Below are positions 1 through 11,583 of a DNA stretch of 64,000 bases, in pieces (position 1 is the stretch's first letter; each line of letters opens with the position of its first letter). The notes under the pieces were generated by a model that saw only the letters and a list, made by a program, of their open reading frames with translations, had not been told where the DNA came from and ran no database searches. The stretch lies in the NCBI RefSeq assembly GCF_900119365.1, contig NZ_FPJO01000004.1, positions 124,001 through 188,000 on the forward strand. The letters are read 5' to 3'. Source of the DNA: Streptomyces atratus (lineage in GTDB: Bacteria; Actinomycetota; Actinomycetes; Streptomycetales; Streptomycetaceae). The translations under genes were made by a program, and so were the position numbers.

Positions 1-285
1 CGGCGGATCGCCGCCCGCGCCATCGGCCGGGCCGCCCTCGCCGCCCGCGCCGCCGAAGGCGCTCCGCAGCCCCGCCCGCGGGTGGCGCTCGCCGCAGCGG
101 CCGGGCCCGTACCGCGCCGCGTCGCCGCGCTGCTCGGCCGGAGCACCGCACGGCCCCGCGTCGGCCGTGTCGCGGCCGCGGCGCTGCTGGCCTGCCTGGT
201 CGTCTCCGGCGCCGCCGCGCTCGACGCGACGAGTGATCTGCACAGCAGCATCGAGGCGGCACAGGGCGAGAGCGCGCACCACTGA
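1..285 (+). CDS. M56-family metallopeptidase, C-terminal end (5' partial)
   Basis: Open from the left edge in frame 1 to a TGA at 283-285, so only the last 94 residues are present. The segment with AARAIGRAALAAR, then PVPRRVAALLG, a hydrophobic stretch (AAALLACLVVSGAAAL, about residues 60-75) and a short tail resembles the end of BlaR1/M56-type membrane metallopeptidases of Streptomyces, after the HExxH catalytic part. These proteins usually sit beside a BlaI-type repressor and respond to cell-wall stress; the catalytic part and any partner gene lie outside the window. Identification rests on the tail only, so another integral membrane protein cannot be excluded. Confidence 0.6.
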   Translation, partial: RRIAARAIGRAALAARAAEGAPQPRPRVALAAAAGPVPRRVAALLGRSTARPRVGRVAAAALLACLVVSGAAALDATSDLHSSIEAAQGESAHH

Positions 286-323
286 CCGGCTGACCCCCTG
301 CGTCCTGTCGTCCGGCGGCCCGC

Positions 324-836
324 TCAGGCCCCCTCCTGATCGGGTGTCACCCGCCCGTCCGCCAGGTGTTCCCGCAGCCGGTCGAGGAAGACCCGCTGTC
401 CCGTGACGAGCCGCTCCGCCGCCTCCCGGGGCGTGCACCAGTCGAACCGGTCGACCTCCGGGAACTCCCGCAGCACACCCGACCCCCTCGGCCATTCCAT
501 GGTGAACGTCCCGGGGACCGCCGACGCGGCATCGAGATCCGCCTCCAGCGCCCACACCGTCACGGTCTTGCCGCCGGACTGACGTGCCTCGCCCAGCGCC
601 ACCCACTCGCCGTCCGGCACCGGACACCCGAACTCCTCCGCGAACTCACGGCGGGCGGCGGCCGCCGGCTCCTCCTCGGGGCCGTACTCCCCCTTGGGGA
701 CCGACCAGGCCGCACTCTCGCGACCCGCCCAGAACGGGCCGCCCATGTGCCCGATGAGTACCTCGAAACCGGACTCGCTCGACCTTCGGAACAGGAGAAG
801 GCCCGCACTGCGCCTGGCGCGCTGCTGAGATGGCAT
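324..836 (-). CDS. Nudix hydrolase
   Basis: A 170-residue protein with a complete Nudix box at residues 49-70: G49, E55, then R63-E64-F-A-E67-E68-F-G70, fitting GX5EX7REUXEEXGU. Nudix enzymes hydrolyse nucleoside diphosphates linked to another group, using Mg2+ held by the box glutamates. The substrate cannot be told from sequence. I chose the ATG at 836; the frame stays open further upstream, but that part has no Nudix-like sequence and overlaps the divergent gene's leader. It faces away from the exported phosphoesterase starting at 1045, with about 208 nt between the two starts. Confidence 0.85.
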   Translation of the reverse strand: MPSQQRARRSAGLLLFRRSSESGFEVLIGHMGGPFWAGRESAAWSVPKGEYGPEEEPAAAARREFAEEFGCPVPDGEWVALGEARQSGGKTVTVWALEADLDAASAVPGTFTMEWPRGSGVLREFPEVDRFDWCTPREAAERLVTGQRVFLDRLREHLADGRVTPDQEGA

Positions 837-1044
837 GCCGTTAAGTCTGCGTCCCGGCCGAGGTACACAGCCGCGGACGACACCCCGTTCCCGGTGATCA
901 TTGCCGTCATCGAGCCGACGCGTCCTGTTCGCCGTGAGGTTCCCGACGCCCCCTGGTGCGTGATTGCGCGCGCGGCCATGCTGTCCGCCGACAGCGCCGC
1001 TGCCCGGACCGGGCCGCGCAACCATCGCAATCCCAGGAGGACTT

Positions 1045-4000
1045 GTGGGCCCAGGCACAGTCGGCAGGACAACCCCACCGCGCGGGAGGGCCGCGCGAGG
1101 AAACCGGACGATCGCGCGCCCGCTCGTGCTGCTCGCGACGGTGTCCGCCATGACCCTCGGCGCGATCTCTCCCGCACTCGCCGATCCGAGCTCCGATCCA
1201 CGCCCCCGCACCCCCGCCGAGATCCTCAGACCGGTCGCCCCACCAGCCGCGAGCAACGCGGCAGGGGCACCCCGTTCGGTCGTGGACGGCGACGGCATCG
1301 AGACCGCGCGTACGTCCCGCCCGATCGCCCCGGGGGTCCGCCTCAGCTCGTACGACCGGCTGGAGTCCGACAAGTGGCTGCGGGTCGACAACCTCTCGGT
1401 CGACCTCGCCGGCAGCGGCGTACGCGCCGACTACCTCTCCTCCGGCAAGGTCTCCGAGCGGCACACCGTCTCCGAACTGGCCGCCGGACACGACGCGGGC
1501 CGCGGCCGCCGCACCGTCGCCGCGATCAACGCCGACTTCTTCGACATCAACCAGACGGGAGCGCCCGAGGGGATCGGCATCAGGGACGGGGCCACCGTCC
1601 AGTCGCCCGCCCCCGGGATCAACCGGGCCGTCGGCATCGGCCCCGACAGCGCGGGCCGCATCCTGAACCTGTACTTCGAGGGAACGCTCACCCTGCCCGC
1701 CGGGCAGCGGCCGCTCGCCGCGTACAACGCGGCCAACGTGCCGGCCGGCCAAGTGGGCGCGTACACCTCGGCCTGGGGAACCGCCGACCGGGCCCTGACC
1801 GTCGACAACGCGACCCCGGTCGCCGAAGCGGTGGTACGGGACGGCAAGGTCGTCTCCGTCTCGCACGCCCCCGGATCGGGGGCCGTACCCGACGACACCA
1901 CCGTCCTGGTCGGCCGTGAGGCCGGAGCCGCCGCACTCGACGCCCTGAAGCCCGGCGACCCGGTGTCCCTGGCCTACCGGGCCCGGACCGACGGCGGGGC
2001 CGTGCCGCGCACCGCCGTCGGCGGCCGGGAACTCCTCGTCGTCGACGGAGTCGCGCAGAACCATGACGGCGAGGGCAACAACACCGCCGCGCCCCGCACC
2101 GCCGTCGGCTTCTCCGAGGACGGCCGGACCATGCAGATCCTCACCGTCGACGGACGGCAGGCCGACAGCGGCGGCGTCACCCTCACCGAACTCGCCCTGA
2201 TGATGAAGCGCGCCGGCTCCTACAGCGCACTCAACCTGGACGGCGGCGGCTCGTCGACCCTCGTCGCCCGCGTACCCGGCAGCGACGCGCTCCAGGTGGA
2301 GAACAGCCCGTCCGACGGCAGCGAACGCACCGTTCCCAACGGCCTCGCGCTCACCGCCCCCGACGGCAGCGGACGGCTGAAGGGCTACTGGGTCCAGCCC
2401 CGTACGCCGGCCGGCTCCGCTCCGGGCGTCGACCCCGTCAAGGGCGGCCACCCCGACCGGGTCTTCCCCGGTCTCACCCGACGTCTCACCGCGACCGGAT
2501 ACGACGAGACGTACGGCCCGGCGCAGGGCACCCCGCGCTGGCACACCGCGCGGGGCTCCGTCGGCACGGTCGACGGTCACGGGCTCTTCACCGCACGCCG
2601 CAGCGGCAGCACCGACGTACGCGCCGAACACGGAGCGGCCCGCGGGAGCACGTCCCTGACCGTCCTCGACAAGCTGGCCCGGATCCAGCCCACCACCCAG
2701 CGCGTGGGCCTCGCCGATGCCGGGGCCACCGGCACCTTCGGCATCGTCGGGCTCGACGCCCACGGCACCAGCGCCCCCGTCGAGCCGCGCGACATCGCGC
2801 TCGACTACGACCACACCCTCTTCGACATCCGCGACGACGGTCAGGGATCCTTCAGCGTCGCCTCGCGCACCGGCTCCGGTGCCGGACAGATCAAGGCGAC
2901 CGTCGCCGGCACCAGCACCGTCCTCGCCGTCAGCGTCGGCCTCACCGAGCAGGCCGTCTCCTCCTTCGACGACGCCGGGTCCTGGAAGTTCAGCCAGGCC
3001 CGCGCGGACGGATCGCTCGCCGCCACCCCTGACGGCCACACCGGCACCGGACTGAAGATCGGCTACGACTTCACCCGGTCCACCGCCACCCGCGCCGCCT
3101 ACGCCGCCCCTCCCCAGCCGGTCGCCGTGCCCGGCCAGCCCCAGTCGTTCAAGCTCTGGATCAAGGGCGACGGCCAGGGTGCCTGGCCGACCCTGCACCT
3201 CAAGGACGCGGCCGGCTCCGACCAGTTGCTGCGCGGACCGTACGTCACCTGGACCGGCTGGCGGCAGATCACCTTCGCGGTGCCGCCCGGGGCCGCCATG
3301 CCTCTCTCGGTGTCCCGCTTCTACCTCGCGGAGACCGGTGCGGCCAAGCAGTACACGGGTGAGATCGTGATCGACGACCTCACCGCCCAGGTGCCGCCCA
3401 CCGTCGACCTGCCCGAACAGACCGAGCCCGCCGATCCGTTGATCGACCCGGCAGCCGTGACCGGGCGCAGGGACTGGCAGTTCGCGGTGATGTCCGACGC
3501 CCAGTTCGTCGCCCGCGACCCGGACAGCGCGATCGTCGCCCAGGCACGGCGCACCCTGCGCGAGATCGAGGCGGCGGCCCCGGACTTCCTGGTCATCAAC
3601 GGAGACCTCGTCGACGAGGGATCGCCCGCGGACCTGGCCTTCGCCCGCCGCATCCTCACCGAGGAACTCGGCGACTCGCTGCCCTGGTACTACGTACCGG
3701 GCAACCACGAGGTGATGGGCGGCAGGATCGACAACTTCATCACCGAATTCGGACCCGCCCAGCGGACGTTCGACCACAAGGGCACCCGCTTCGTCACCCT
3801 CGACACATCGAGCCTCAGCCTGCGCGGCGGCGGCTTCGCCCAGATCGAGCAGCTCCGCGCCCAGCTGGACGCGGCGGCGAAGGACCGGAACGTCGACTCG
3901 CTCATGCTGATCGAGCACGTGCCGCCGCGCGACCCGACCGTGCAGAAGGGCAGCCGGCTCGGGGACCGCAAGGAGGCGGCCCTGGTCGAACAGTGGCTCA

Positions 4001-4578
4001 CCGACTTCCGCCGTACGACGGGCAAGGGCGCGGCCTTCATCGGCAGCCACGTGGGGGTCTTCCACGCCTCGCACGTCGACGGGGTGCCGTATCTGATCAA
4101 CGGCAACTCCGGCAAGGCACCGGCCGGGCCCGCGGACGACGGCGGCTTCACCGGCTGGTCGCTGGTCGGCGCCGACCGAGTCAGCGACGGCGCACAGGCC
4201 GCCGCACGGCAACGGCCCTGGCAGGGCGGGCCCGACTGGGTCTCCGTACAGACCCGCGCGCATGTGGACGCGCTGACGATCGACGCGCCCGCGGTGCTCG
4301 GAACCGGAGGCCGTACGAAGGTCACCGCGACCGTCACCCAGGGGACCCGCAACGTTCCGGTCGGCTTCCCGCTGGCCGCGGACTGGACCGGCTCCCCGAA
4401 CGTCCACATCGGTGACCGCGGCGGCGCCCGGCACCGCGACACGGCGGTGCTCGACCCGTCCACCGGCACCCTCACCGCGTTGCGGCCGGGCACCATCACC
4501 CTGGCCGTGACGGTCAACGGCACGACACAGCAGACCCGGATCAGGATCGCGGCGGCCGGGTCCGCGCCGGCGGCCTGA
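1045..4578 (+). CDS. exported NAGPA-type phosphodiester glycosidase fused to a metallophosphoesterase
   Basis: A 1177-residue secreted protein. The GTG at 1045 is chosen because AGGAGG (1035-1040) lies just before it and the first about 45 residues form a signal peptide (twin arginines, hydrophobic core, ALA-type cleavage site). Residues about 60-420 match the phosphodiester glycosidase (NAGPA/DUF2233) domain: NADFFD near 163 and NLDGGGSST near 397. A middle region looks like beta-sandwich and carbohydrate-binding folds. Residues about 811-1030 are a calcineurin-type metallophosphoesterase: D-A-Q near 817, NGDLVDEG near 852, GNHE near 886, GSHVGVFH near 998. The C-terminus resembles a bacterial Ig-like domain. 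The two catalytic domains suggest removal of sugar-phosphodiester or teichoic-type decorations outside the cell; that role is inferred. Confidence 0.85.
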   Translation: MGPGTVGRTTPPRGRAARGNRTIARPLVLLATVSAMTLGAISPALADPSSDPRPRTPAEILRPVAPPAASNAAGAPRSVVDGDGIETARTSRPIAPGVRLSSYDRLESDKWLRVDNLSVDLAGSGVRADYLSSGKVSERHTVSELAAGHDAGRGRRTVAAINADFFDINQTGAPEGIGIRDGATVQSPAPGINRAVGIGPDSAGRILNLYFEGTLTLPAGQRPLAAYNAANVPAGQVGAYTSAWGTADRALTVDNATPVAEAVVRDGKVVSVSHAPGSGAVPDDTTVLVGREAGAAALDALKPGDPVSLAYRARTDGGAVPRTAVGGRELLVVDGVAQNHDGEGNNTAAPRTAVGFSEDGRTMQILTVDGRQADSGGVTLTELALMMKRAGSYSALNLDGGGSSTLVARVPGSDALQVENSPSDGSERTVPNGLALTAPDGSGRLKGYWVQPRTPAGSAPGVDPVKGGHPDRVFPGLTRRLTATGYDETYGPAQGTPRWHTARGSVGTVDGHGLFTARRSGSTDVRAEHGAARGSTSLTVLDKLARIQPTTQRVGLADAGATGTFGIVGLDAHGTSAPVEPRDIALDYDHTLFDIRDDGQGSFSVASRTGSGAGQIKATVAGTSTVLAVSVGLTEQAVSSFDDAGSWKFSQARADGSLAATPDGHTGTGLKIGYDFTRSTATRAAYAAPPQPVAVPGQPQSFKLWIKGDGQGAWPTLHLKDAAGSDQLLRGPYVTWTGWRQITFAVPPGAAMPLSVSRFYLAETGAAKQYTGEIVIDDLTAQVPPTVDLPEQTEPADPLIDPAAVTGRRDWQFAVMSDAQFVARDPDSAIVAQARRTLREIEAAAPDFLVINGDLVDEGSPADLAFARRILTEELGDSLPWYYVPGNHEVMGGRIDNFITEFGPAQRTFDHKGTRFVTLDTSSLSLRGGGFAQIEQLRAQLDAAAKDRNVDSLMLIEHVPPRDPTVQKGSRLGDRKEAALVEQWLTDFRRTTGKGAAFIGSHVGVFHASHVDGVPYLINGNSGKAPAGPADDGGFTGWSLVGADRVSDGAQAAARQRPWQGGPDWVSVQTRAHVDALTIDAPAVLGTGGRTKVTATVTQGTRNVPVGFPLAADWTGSPNVHIGDRGGARHRDTAVLDPSTGTLTALRPGTITLAVTVNGTTQQTRIRIAAAGSAPAA

Positions 4579-4620
4579 CGGGCCGAAAGCCGGTCCGGCC
4601 CGATGGCCGGACGTGCGTCC

Positions 4621-4657
4621 GGGCCGCCCCGCACCACGAAACGGTGTGGGGCGGCCC
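4621..4657. terminator. bidirectional intrinsic terminator
   Basis: Arms 4621-4635 and 4643-4657 pair over 15 bp with one G-T wobble around a 7-nt loop. It lies between the convergent stops of the NAGPA/phosphoesterase gene (4578) and dhaM (4665), so it can serve both. There is no U-tract, as is usual in Streptomyces. Confidence 0.7.
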
Positions 4658-4664
4658 CGCTCGC

Positions 4665-5075
4665 CTACAGCTTGCGGTACTCGTACGCCTCCGACGCCGC
4701 GGCCTCCACCGCAGCGATGTCGCCGCCCGCCGACGCGGTCACCACGGCCGCCACGGCACCCTCCACGAACGGCGCGTCCACCAGCCGCGAGCCGTCCGGC
4801 AGCTCGTCGCCCTCGGCAAGCATCGACTTGACCGTGAGCACCGCGCTGCCCAGATCGACCAGCAGCGCGACGCCCGCGCCGCCGTCCACCGACCTGGCGG
4901 CCTCGGCGATCAGCTCCGCACTCGTGCCGAGACCACCCGCGGGGGTGCCACCGGCGGCGGCCACCGGAGCCGTGGCGCCGCCCGCGGCAAGGCCCTTGGC
5001 CAGCTCCGCGACGGACTCGGCCACCGGGCCGCTGTGCGAGACCAGCACGATCCCGACCTGCTTCCCGTCGCTCAT
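4665..5075 (-). CDS. dhaM: dihydroxyacetone kinase phosphotransfer subunit DhaM
   Basis: 136 residues, the size of the stand-alone EIIA-mannose-like domain of DhaM. The N-terminus GIVLVSHSGPVAES places the phospho-accepting histidine at His14. DhaM receives phosphate from the general PTS proteins (EI and HPr) and re-phosphorylates the ADP bound to DhaL, so PEP rather than ATP is the phosphoryl donor. The HPr and EI domains found fused in some DhaM proteins are absent, so these must come from elsewhere in the genome. Its ATG overlaps the dhaL stop by 4 nt (ATGA), making it the last gene of dhaK-dhaL-dhaM. Confidence 0.9.
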   Translation of the reverse strand: MSDGKQVGIVLVSHSGPVAESVAELAKGLAAGGATAPVAAAGGTPAGGLGTSAELIAEAARSVDGGAGVALLVDLGSAVLTVKSMLAEGDELPDGSRLVDAPFVEGAVAAVVTASAGGDIAAVEAAASEAYEYRKL

Positions 5076-5686
5076 GCCCCGCTCCCGTCCGCCGCTCCGG
5101 TCTCGGCCAGCGCGGCGATCAGCAGGGCCGAGGACGTCGCCCCGGGATCCTGATGCCCGATGCTGCGCTCACCCAGATAGCTCGCCCTGCCCTTGCGGGC
5201 CTGCATCGGCACCGTCGCCAGCGCCCCCGCCTCGGCCGCTTCCCGGGCCGACCCGAACGAGGTGCCGAGCGCCTCGGCGGCCGGCAGCAGTGCGTCGAGC
5301 ATCGTCTTGTCCCCGGCCTGCGCCCCACCGAGCTGCGCCACGGCCGCGACGCCCACCCCGAGCGCCTCCGCCAACTGCTCCGGGGCCACGGCGGGGGCGT
5401 CGCCCAGAGCCTTTCCCGTACGCCGCAGCAGCGTCCCGTACAACGGGCCCGAAGCACCGCCGACCGTCGAGATCAGCTGCCGTCCGGCCAGCATCAGTAC
5501 GGCCCCCGGAGTCTGCGGCGGCTCCTTGCCCAGGGCCGCGGTCACCGCGGCGAACCCGCGCAGCATATTGCTCCCGTGATCGGCGTCGCCGATCGCGGCG
5601 TCGAGGTCGGTGAGATGGTCCGCCTCACGGCTCACCAGGGCCGCGGCCGCGGTCATCCAACGATGGAAGAAGTCGGCGTCGAGCAC
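5072..5686 (-). CDS. dhaL: dihydroxyacetone kinase ADP-binding subunit DhaL
   Basis: 204 residues from the GTG at 5686. That start is preferred over the ATG at 5710 because AAGGAG sits 5 nt before the GTG and the protein then begins at the family's usual point. DAAIGDADHGSNM near the N-terminus is the Mg2+/nucleotide-binding signature, with aspartates coordinating the metals that hold ADP. DhaL transfers phosphate to the dihydroxyacetone bound covalently on DhaK. It follows dhaK by 46 nt and overlaps dhaM by 4 nt, so the three subunits are made together. Confidence 0.92.
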   Translation of the reverse strand: MLDADFFHRWMTAAAALVSREADHLTDLDAAIGDADHGSNMLRGFAAVTAALGKEPPQTPGAVLMLAGRQLISTVGGASGPLYGTLLRRTGKALGDAPAVAPEQLAEALGVGVAAVAQLGGAQAGDKTMLDALLPAAEALGTSFGSAREAAEAGALATVPMQARKGRASYLGERSIGHQDPGATSSALLIAALAETGAADGSGA

Positions 5687-5732
5687 ATGATCTCCTTGTC
5701 GCTCCAGCATGACGGGGTGCGGTACCGGCGGG

Positions 5733-6725
5733 TCAACGGCCCCAGCGCAGCGCCGACGTCTCCACCGGCGCGTCCCAGAGCCGCAGCAACTCCTCGTCCA
5801 CCTGGCAGAGCGTCACCGAACAGCCCGCCATGTCGAGCGAGGTCACGTAATTCCCCACGAGCGTACGAGCTGCCACGACACCCCGCTCGGACAGCACCCG
5901 CTGGACCTCGGCATTGAACCCGTACAGCTCCAGCAGCGGCGTCGCGCCCATGCCGTTGACCAGCACGATCACCGGTCCGGTCGGCCGAAGGTCGTCCAGC
6001 ACCGCATCCACCGCGAAGTCCGCGATCTCCCGCGAGGTCATCATCGGCCGCCGCTCCCGCCCCGGCTCGCCGTGAATGCCGATCCCGAGCTCCAGCTCAC
6101 CGGGCGGCAGATCGAACGTGGGGGAGCCCTTGGCCGGCGTGGTGACGGCGCCGAGTGCCACCCCGAAACTCCGCGACGCCTCGTTCACCCGCCGCGCGAC
6201 GGCCGCCACCCGCTCCAGCGGGGCGCCCTCGTCGGCCGCCGCCCCGGCGATCTTCTCGACGAACAGGGTGGCGCCCGTACCCCGCCGCCCGGCCGTGAAG
6301 AGACTGTCGGTCACCGCCACGTCATCATTGACCAGCACCTGGGTGACCTGCAGGCCCTCGTCCTCGGCGAGCTCCGCGGCCATCTCGAAGTTCAGCACGT
6401 CGCCCGTGTAGTTCTTGACGACGAACAGCACCCCCGCCCCGCTGTCGACCGCGGCGGCCGCCCGTACCATCTGATCCGGCACGGGCGAGGTGAACACCTC
6501 ACCGGGGCAGGCCGCGGAGAGCATCCCGGGCCCGACGAACCCCGCGTGCAACGGCTCGTGCCCGGAACCGCCGCCGGAGACCAGCGCCACCTTCCCGGCC
6601 ACCGGCGCGTCACGTCGTACGACGACACGGTTCTCGACATCCACGATCAGCTCGGGGTGGGCGGCGGCCATACCGCGCAGTGCGTCCGCGACAACGGTTT
6701 CGGGGACGTTGATCAGCATCCTCAA
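5733..6725 (-). CDS. dhaK: dihydroxyacetone kinase substrate-binding subunit DhaK
   Basis: 330 residues, normal for DhaK. GGGSGHEPLHAG (51-62) forms the substrate-cavity loop and His218 in GIGIHGEPG is the histidine that holds dihydroxyacetone as a covalent hemiaminal. I take the TTG at 6725 as start because AGGAG is 6 nt upstream and the resulting MRMLINVPET is the family's normal N-terminus; the ATG two codons later is 12 nt from the ribosome site. First gene of the dhaKLM operon, which feeds dihydroxyacetone, for example from glycerol oxidation, into glycolysis. Confidence 0.93.
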   Translation of the reverse strand: MRMLINVPETVVADALRGMAAAHPELIVDVENRVVVRRDAPVAGKVALVSGGGSGHEPLHAGFVGPGMLSAACPGEVFTSPVPDQMVRAAAAVDSGAGVLFVVKNYTGDVLNFEMAAELAEDEGLQVTQVLVNDDVAVTDSLFTAGRRGTGATLFVEKIAGAAADEGAPLERVAAVARRVNEASRSFGVALGAVTTPAKGSPTFDLPPGELELGIGIHGEPGRERRPMMTSREIADFAVDAVLDDLRPTGPVIVLVNGMGATPLLELYGFNAEVQRVLSERGVVAARTLVGNYVTSLDMAGCSVTLCQVDEELLRLWDAPVETSALRWGR

Positions 6726-6926
6726 CGGTATCTCCTAGCGAGGTGGGAAGGTCCGGCACCGAGCAGGGTTCACACAGGCCGGGCTGGATTCGCCGAGTCA
6801 CTGCCGACTCTACTGACCGGGTATCACGTTGTGTCGGAGGTCGCTGAACGGATGTCCGGACAGGACCCGCGGGGTGCCCGAGGGTCTCGCACCGCCCCGC
6901 CCCGTAACCCGTCCGTCTCCGTGGTG

Positions 6927-7856
6927 TCAGACGCCTGCCGCCCGCGCCGCCTCGTACACCTCGGCCGCCACGTCGATCAGTTCCGAGGCGTCGCGCGTCG
7001 TGCCCTGGAGGTCCAGCAGGATCTCCGGAACGCCCGTCGCGGCATGGGCCGCCAGGTCCTCGACGATCTGGGCCGTGTTGCCGTGGAAGGGGGCGCGGCC
7101 CGCACCGCCGACCGGTTCGGCGCTGTACCTGGCGTTGGCGCGGGCGCAGACGCCGACCGGACGCTCCCGGCCGCGCTCGGCCGCCAGGTCCTGGACCCGC
7201 TTCCACTGCTCTGCCAGCCGGTCGGCGCCCGCGGCCACCGGCATCCAGCCGTCCGCCCGGTCGACCAGGCGGCGGGTGGCCCGGGGACTGTTCGCCGGCA
7301 GATAGACCGGGACGGGGCGTACCGGCTTCGGGCCGACCTCGGACGGCGCGATGGTGGTCAGCTCGCCCTCGTACGAGACGGGATCCGGACCCCAGACCGC
7401 CGCGCACACGTCCAGCAGCTCGTCCAGGACCGCGCCGCGCTTCTCGAAGGGGGCGACTGAAGCGGCGGCGTACTCGTCCAGGGACCAGCCCGTGCCGAGG
7501 CCCGCGACCACCCGGCCGCCGCTCGCGGCGTCGAGCGAGGCGAGCGAACGGGCCAGCTGGAACGGTACGTGCAGCGGCGCGACCAGGACGCTGGTGCCGA
7601 GCCGGGCCCGGCTCGTCGCCCCGGCGGCCAGCGCGAGCGTGATCAGCGGATCGGCGACGCTGCGGTACTGATCGGGCCAGGGCAGCCCCGGAACGCCGTA
7701 CAGCCCCTGCGTGGCGGGCTCGGGAAAGATGATCCGCTCGAAGACCCACAGGCTCTCGTAGCCGATCTCCTCCGCCGCGCGTGCCACGGCGGCCACATCG
7801 CGGCCGATGTCGTACTGCTTCATCTGCGGGAGACCGAGCCCCAGCGAGACCGGCAT
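6927..7856 (-). CDS. LLM-class F420-dependent oxidoreductase
   Basis: 309 residues with luciferase-like monooxygenase features throughout: LGLGLPQ at the N-terminus, a conserved core around LGTSVLVAPLHVPFQLARSL, then GRVVAGLGTGWSLDEY near residues 109-124. The length and lack of extra domains fit the actinobacterial F420-using subfamily, which oxidises or reduces small organic substrates with the deazaflavin cofactor. The substrate is unknown. AAGGAG lies 8 nt before the ATG. It lies on the same strand 201 nt upstream of dhaK, probably as a separate transcription unit. Confidence 0.8.
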   Translation of the reverse strand: MPVSLGLGLPQMKQYDIGRDVAAVARAAEEIGYESLWVFERIIFPEPATQGLYGVPGLPWPDQYRSVADPLITLALAAGATSRARLGTSVLVAPLHVPFQLARSLASLDAASGGRVVAGLGTGWSLDEYAAASVAPFEKRGAVLDELLDVCAAVWGPDPVSYEGELTTIAPSEVGPKPVRPVPVYLPANSPRATRRLVDRADGWMPVAAGADRLAEQWKRVQDLAAERGRERPVGVCARANARYSAEPVGGAGRAPFHGNTAQIVEDLAAHAATGVPEILLDLQGTTRDASELIDVAAEVYEAARAAGV

Positions 7857-8009
7857 GAGCGCACTCCTTCTGACAAGCGGTGGGGCAACCACCGTATGAC
7901 ACCTGCCTGTTGCCTGCCGGGCTTCCCGCCGGGAGCGCCGGCGGACATGAGCGCGGCCGGGGGCGGGTGCGCGCTCTGCGACCGGGGTGGCACACTCCGC
8001 CGCCGATGA

Positions 8010-10313
<2,304 letters not shown>

Positions 10314-10358
10314 CGCGACGCTGCGGAGAGGGGGCGCGACCAGGCGCCCCCGCCCCTC

Positions 10359-10392
10359 CCGCCCCGGCCGGCACCATGCCCGGCCGGGGCGG
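10359..10392 (+). terminator. intrinsic terminator of icd
   Basis: Perfect 13-bp stem (10359-10371 with 10380-10392) and an 8-nt loop, 46 nt after the icd stop and before the next plus-strand gene. Confidence 0.75.
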
Positions 10393-10520
10393 TTCCGTGT
10401 CCAGGAGCGGCACCGACCAGGCCGCCTGCTCGAAGAGTTTCCGCGTAATCGGCCCCACGGAGCCCTTCCACCGGTAGGTTCGAACGCCCGGACCAACCGT
10501 GCCCTGGAAGGGGGTCGGCC

Positions 10521-11258
10521 GTGCTGACAGGCAGGAACGCCGTGGTCACCGGTGGATCACGGGGCATCGGCCGCGCGATCGTCGAGCGGCTGTGCCGCGA
10601 CGGGGCACACGTGGTCTTCAACTACGCCACCGACGACGACGCCGCAGCCGAGGTCGTCCGCACGGTGCGCGGCGACGGCGGCAAGGTCCGGTCCGTCCGG
10701 CTGGACCTCGCGGACCCGGACGGACCGGAGCGCCTGATGTCGGCCGCCGAGGAAGAGCTCGACGGGCTGGACATCCTGGTGAACAACGCCGCCTTCTGCC
10801 CCGCCCCGTCCCTGCTCACGGACACCGATCCGGCGGTCTTCGACCAGGTCCTGGCGGTCAACACCAGAGCGGTCTTCATGACGATCCGCCACGCGGCGCT
10901 ACGGATGCGCGACGGCGGCCGCATCGTCAACATCTCCACGGCCAACACCGTGCGGCCGGGCCCCGGTATCTCCGCCTACGCCGCGAGCAAGGGTGCCGTC
11001 GAGCAGCTCACCGCCGTCGCCGCCCATGAACTCGGGGCCCGCGGGATCACGGTCAACACCGTCTCGCCCGGCGCCACCGACACCGAGCTGCTGCGAGGCA
11101 CCAACCCGCCGCAGGCACTGGAGGCAGTCGCCGGCATGACCCCGCTGCGCCGGCTGGGGGAACCCGCGGACGTGGCCGATGTGGTCGCCTTCCTCGCCGG
11201 TCCCGACGGCCGGTGGATCACGGGGCAGAACGTCCGCGCGACGGGCGGGCTGGCCTGA
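10521..11258 (+). CDS. short-chain dehydrogenase/reductase (FabG-like)
   Basis: 245 residues with all classical SDR marks: TGGSRGIG cofactor loop at 10-17, VNNAA near 90, Ser139 and the Tyr153-x3-Lys157 (YAASK) active site. The overall shape resembles 3-oxoacyl-ACP reductases and sugar or cyclic-alcohol dehydrogenases. A basic residue early in the glycine loop suggests NADP(H) preference, which is weak evidence. GTG start with a GGAAGGGGG ribosome site. No partner genes reveal the substrate; it sits alone between icd and the oxidase gene. Confidence 0.85.
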   Translation: MLTGRNAVVTGGSRGIGRAIVERLCRDGAHVVFNYATDDDAAAEVVRTVRGDGGKVRSVRLDLADPDGPERLMSAAEEELDGLDILVNNAAFCPAPSLLTDTDPAVFDQVLAVNTRAVFMTIRHAALRMRDGGRIVNISTANTVRPGPGISAYAASKGAVEQLTAVAAHELGARGITVNTVSPGATDTELLRGTNPPQALEAVAGMTPLRRLGEPADVADVVAFLAGPDGRWITGQNVRATGGLA

Positions 11259-11583
11259 GCGGCGCCGGGGGAGCCCGCCGCCCGGCCCGGGCCTCCACCG
11301 TATCGCCCGGCAACGGCACCGCACCGCAACGGAGTTCGGTCGGCGGCGGCCCGGCTCATGGTGGACCGAGGGCCTGAAAGACGGCCTGTGCCCATGGACG
11401 CCCTGATGGGTGAATGTCACGCGGCGGCGGGCGGTGGGCCGCGCACAGCGGCCCGGCGGCTGATTTGCTGCACCTGGAATCTGGCGTGACGCGTGCGGGA
11501 CCGGTCTGCGGGCCGTCCCGGTGGGAACGGCGCCCCTGCCGGGGCTCGGTCCACCCGCGAACGACAATCGAAGGAGCGTCCCA
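11259..11583. other. 325-nt intergenic region before ctaD
   Basis: No coding potential I trust on either strand, no clear operator and no clear hairpin. It must carry the ctaD promoter; the only assigned signal is the AAGGAG at 11571-11576 serving the GTG at 11584. Confidence 0.4.

Noticed and set aside
907..4434. A very long open frame on the minus strand opposite the NAGPA/phosphoesterase gene
   Set aside because: Its sequence is low-complexity Gly/Ala/Arg/Val, typical of an antisense shadow of a GC-rich gene, whereas the plus strand has clear domains, a signal peptide and a ribosome site.
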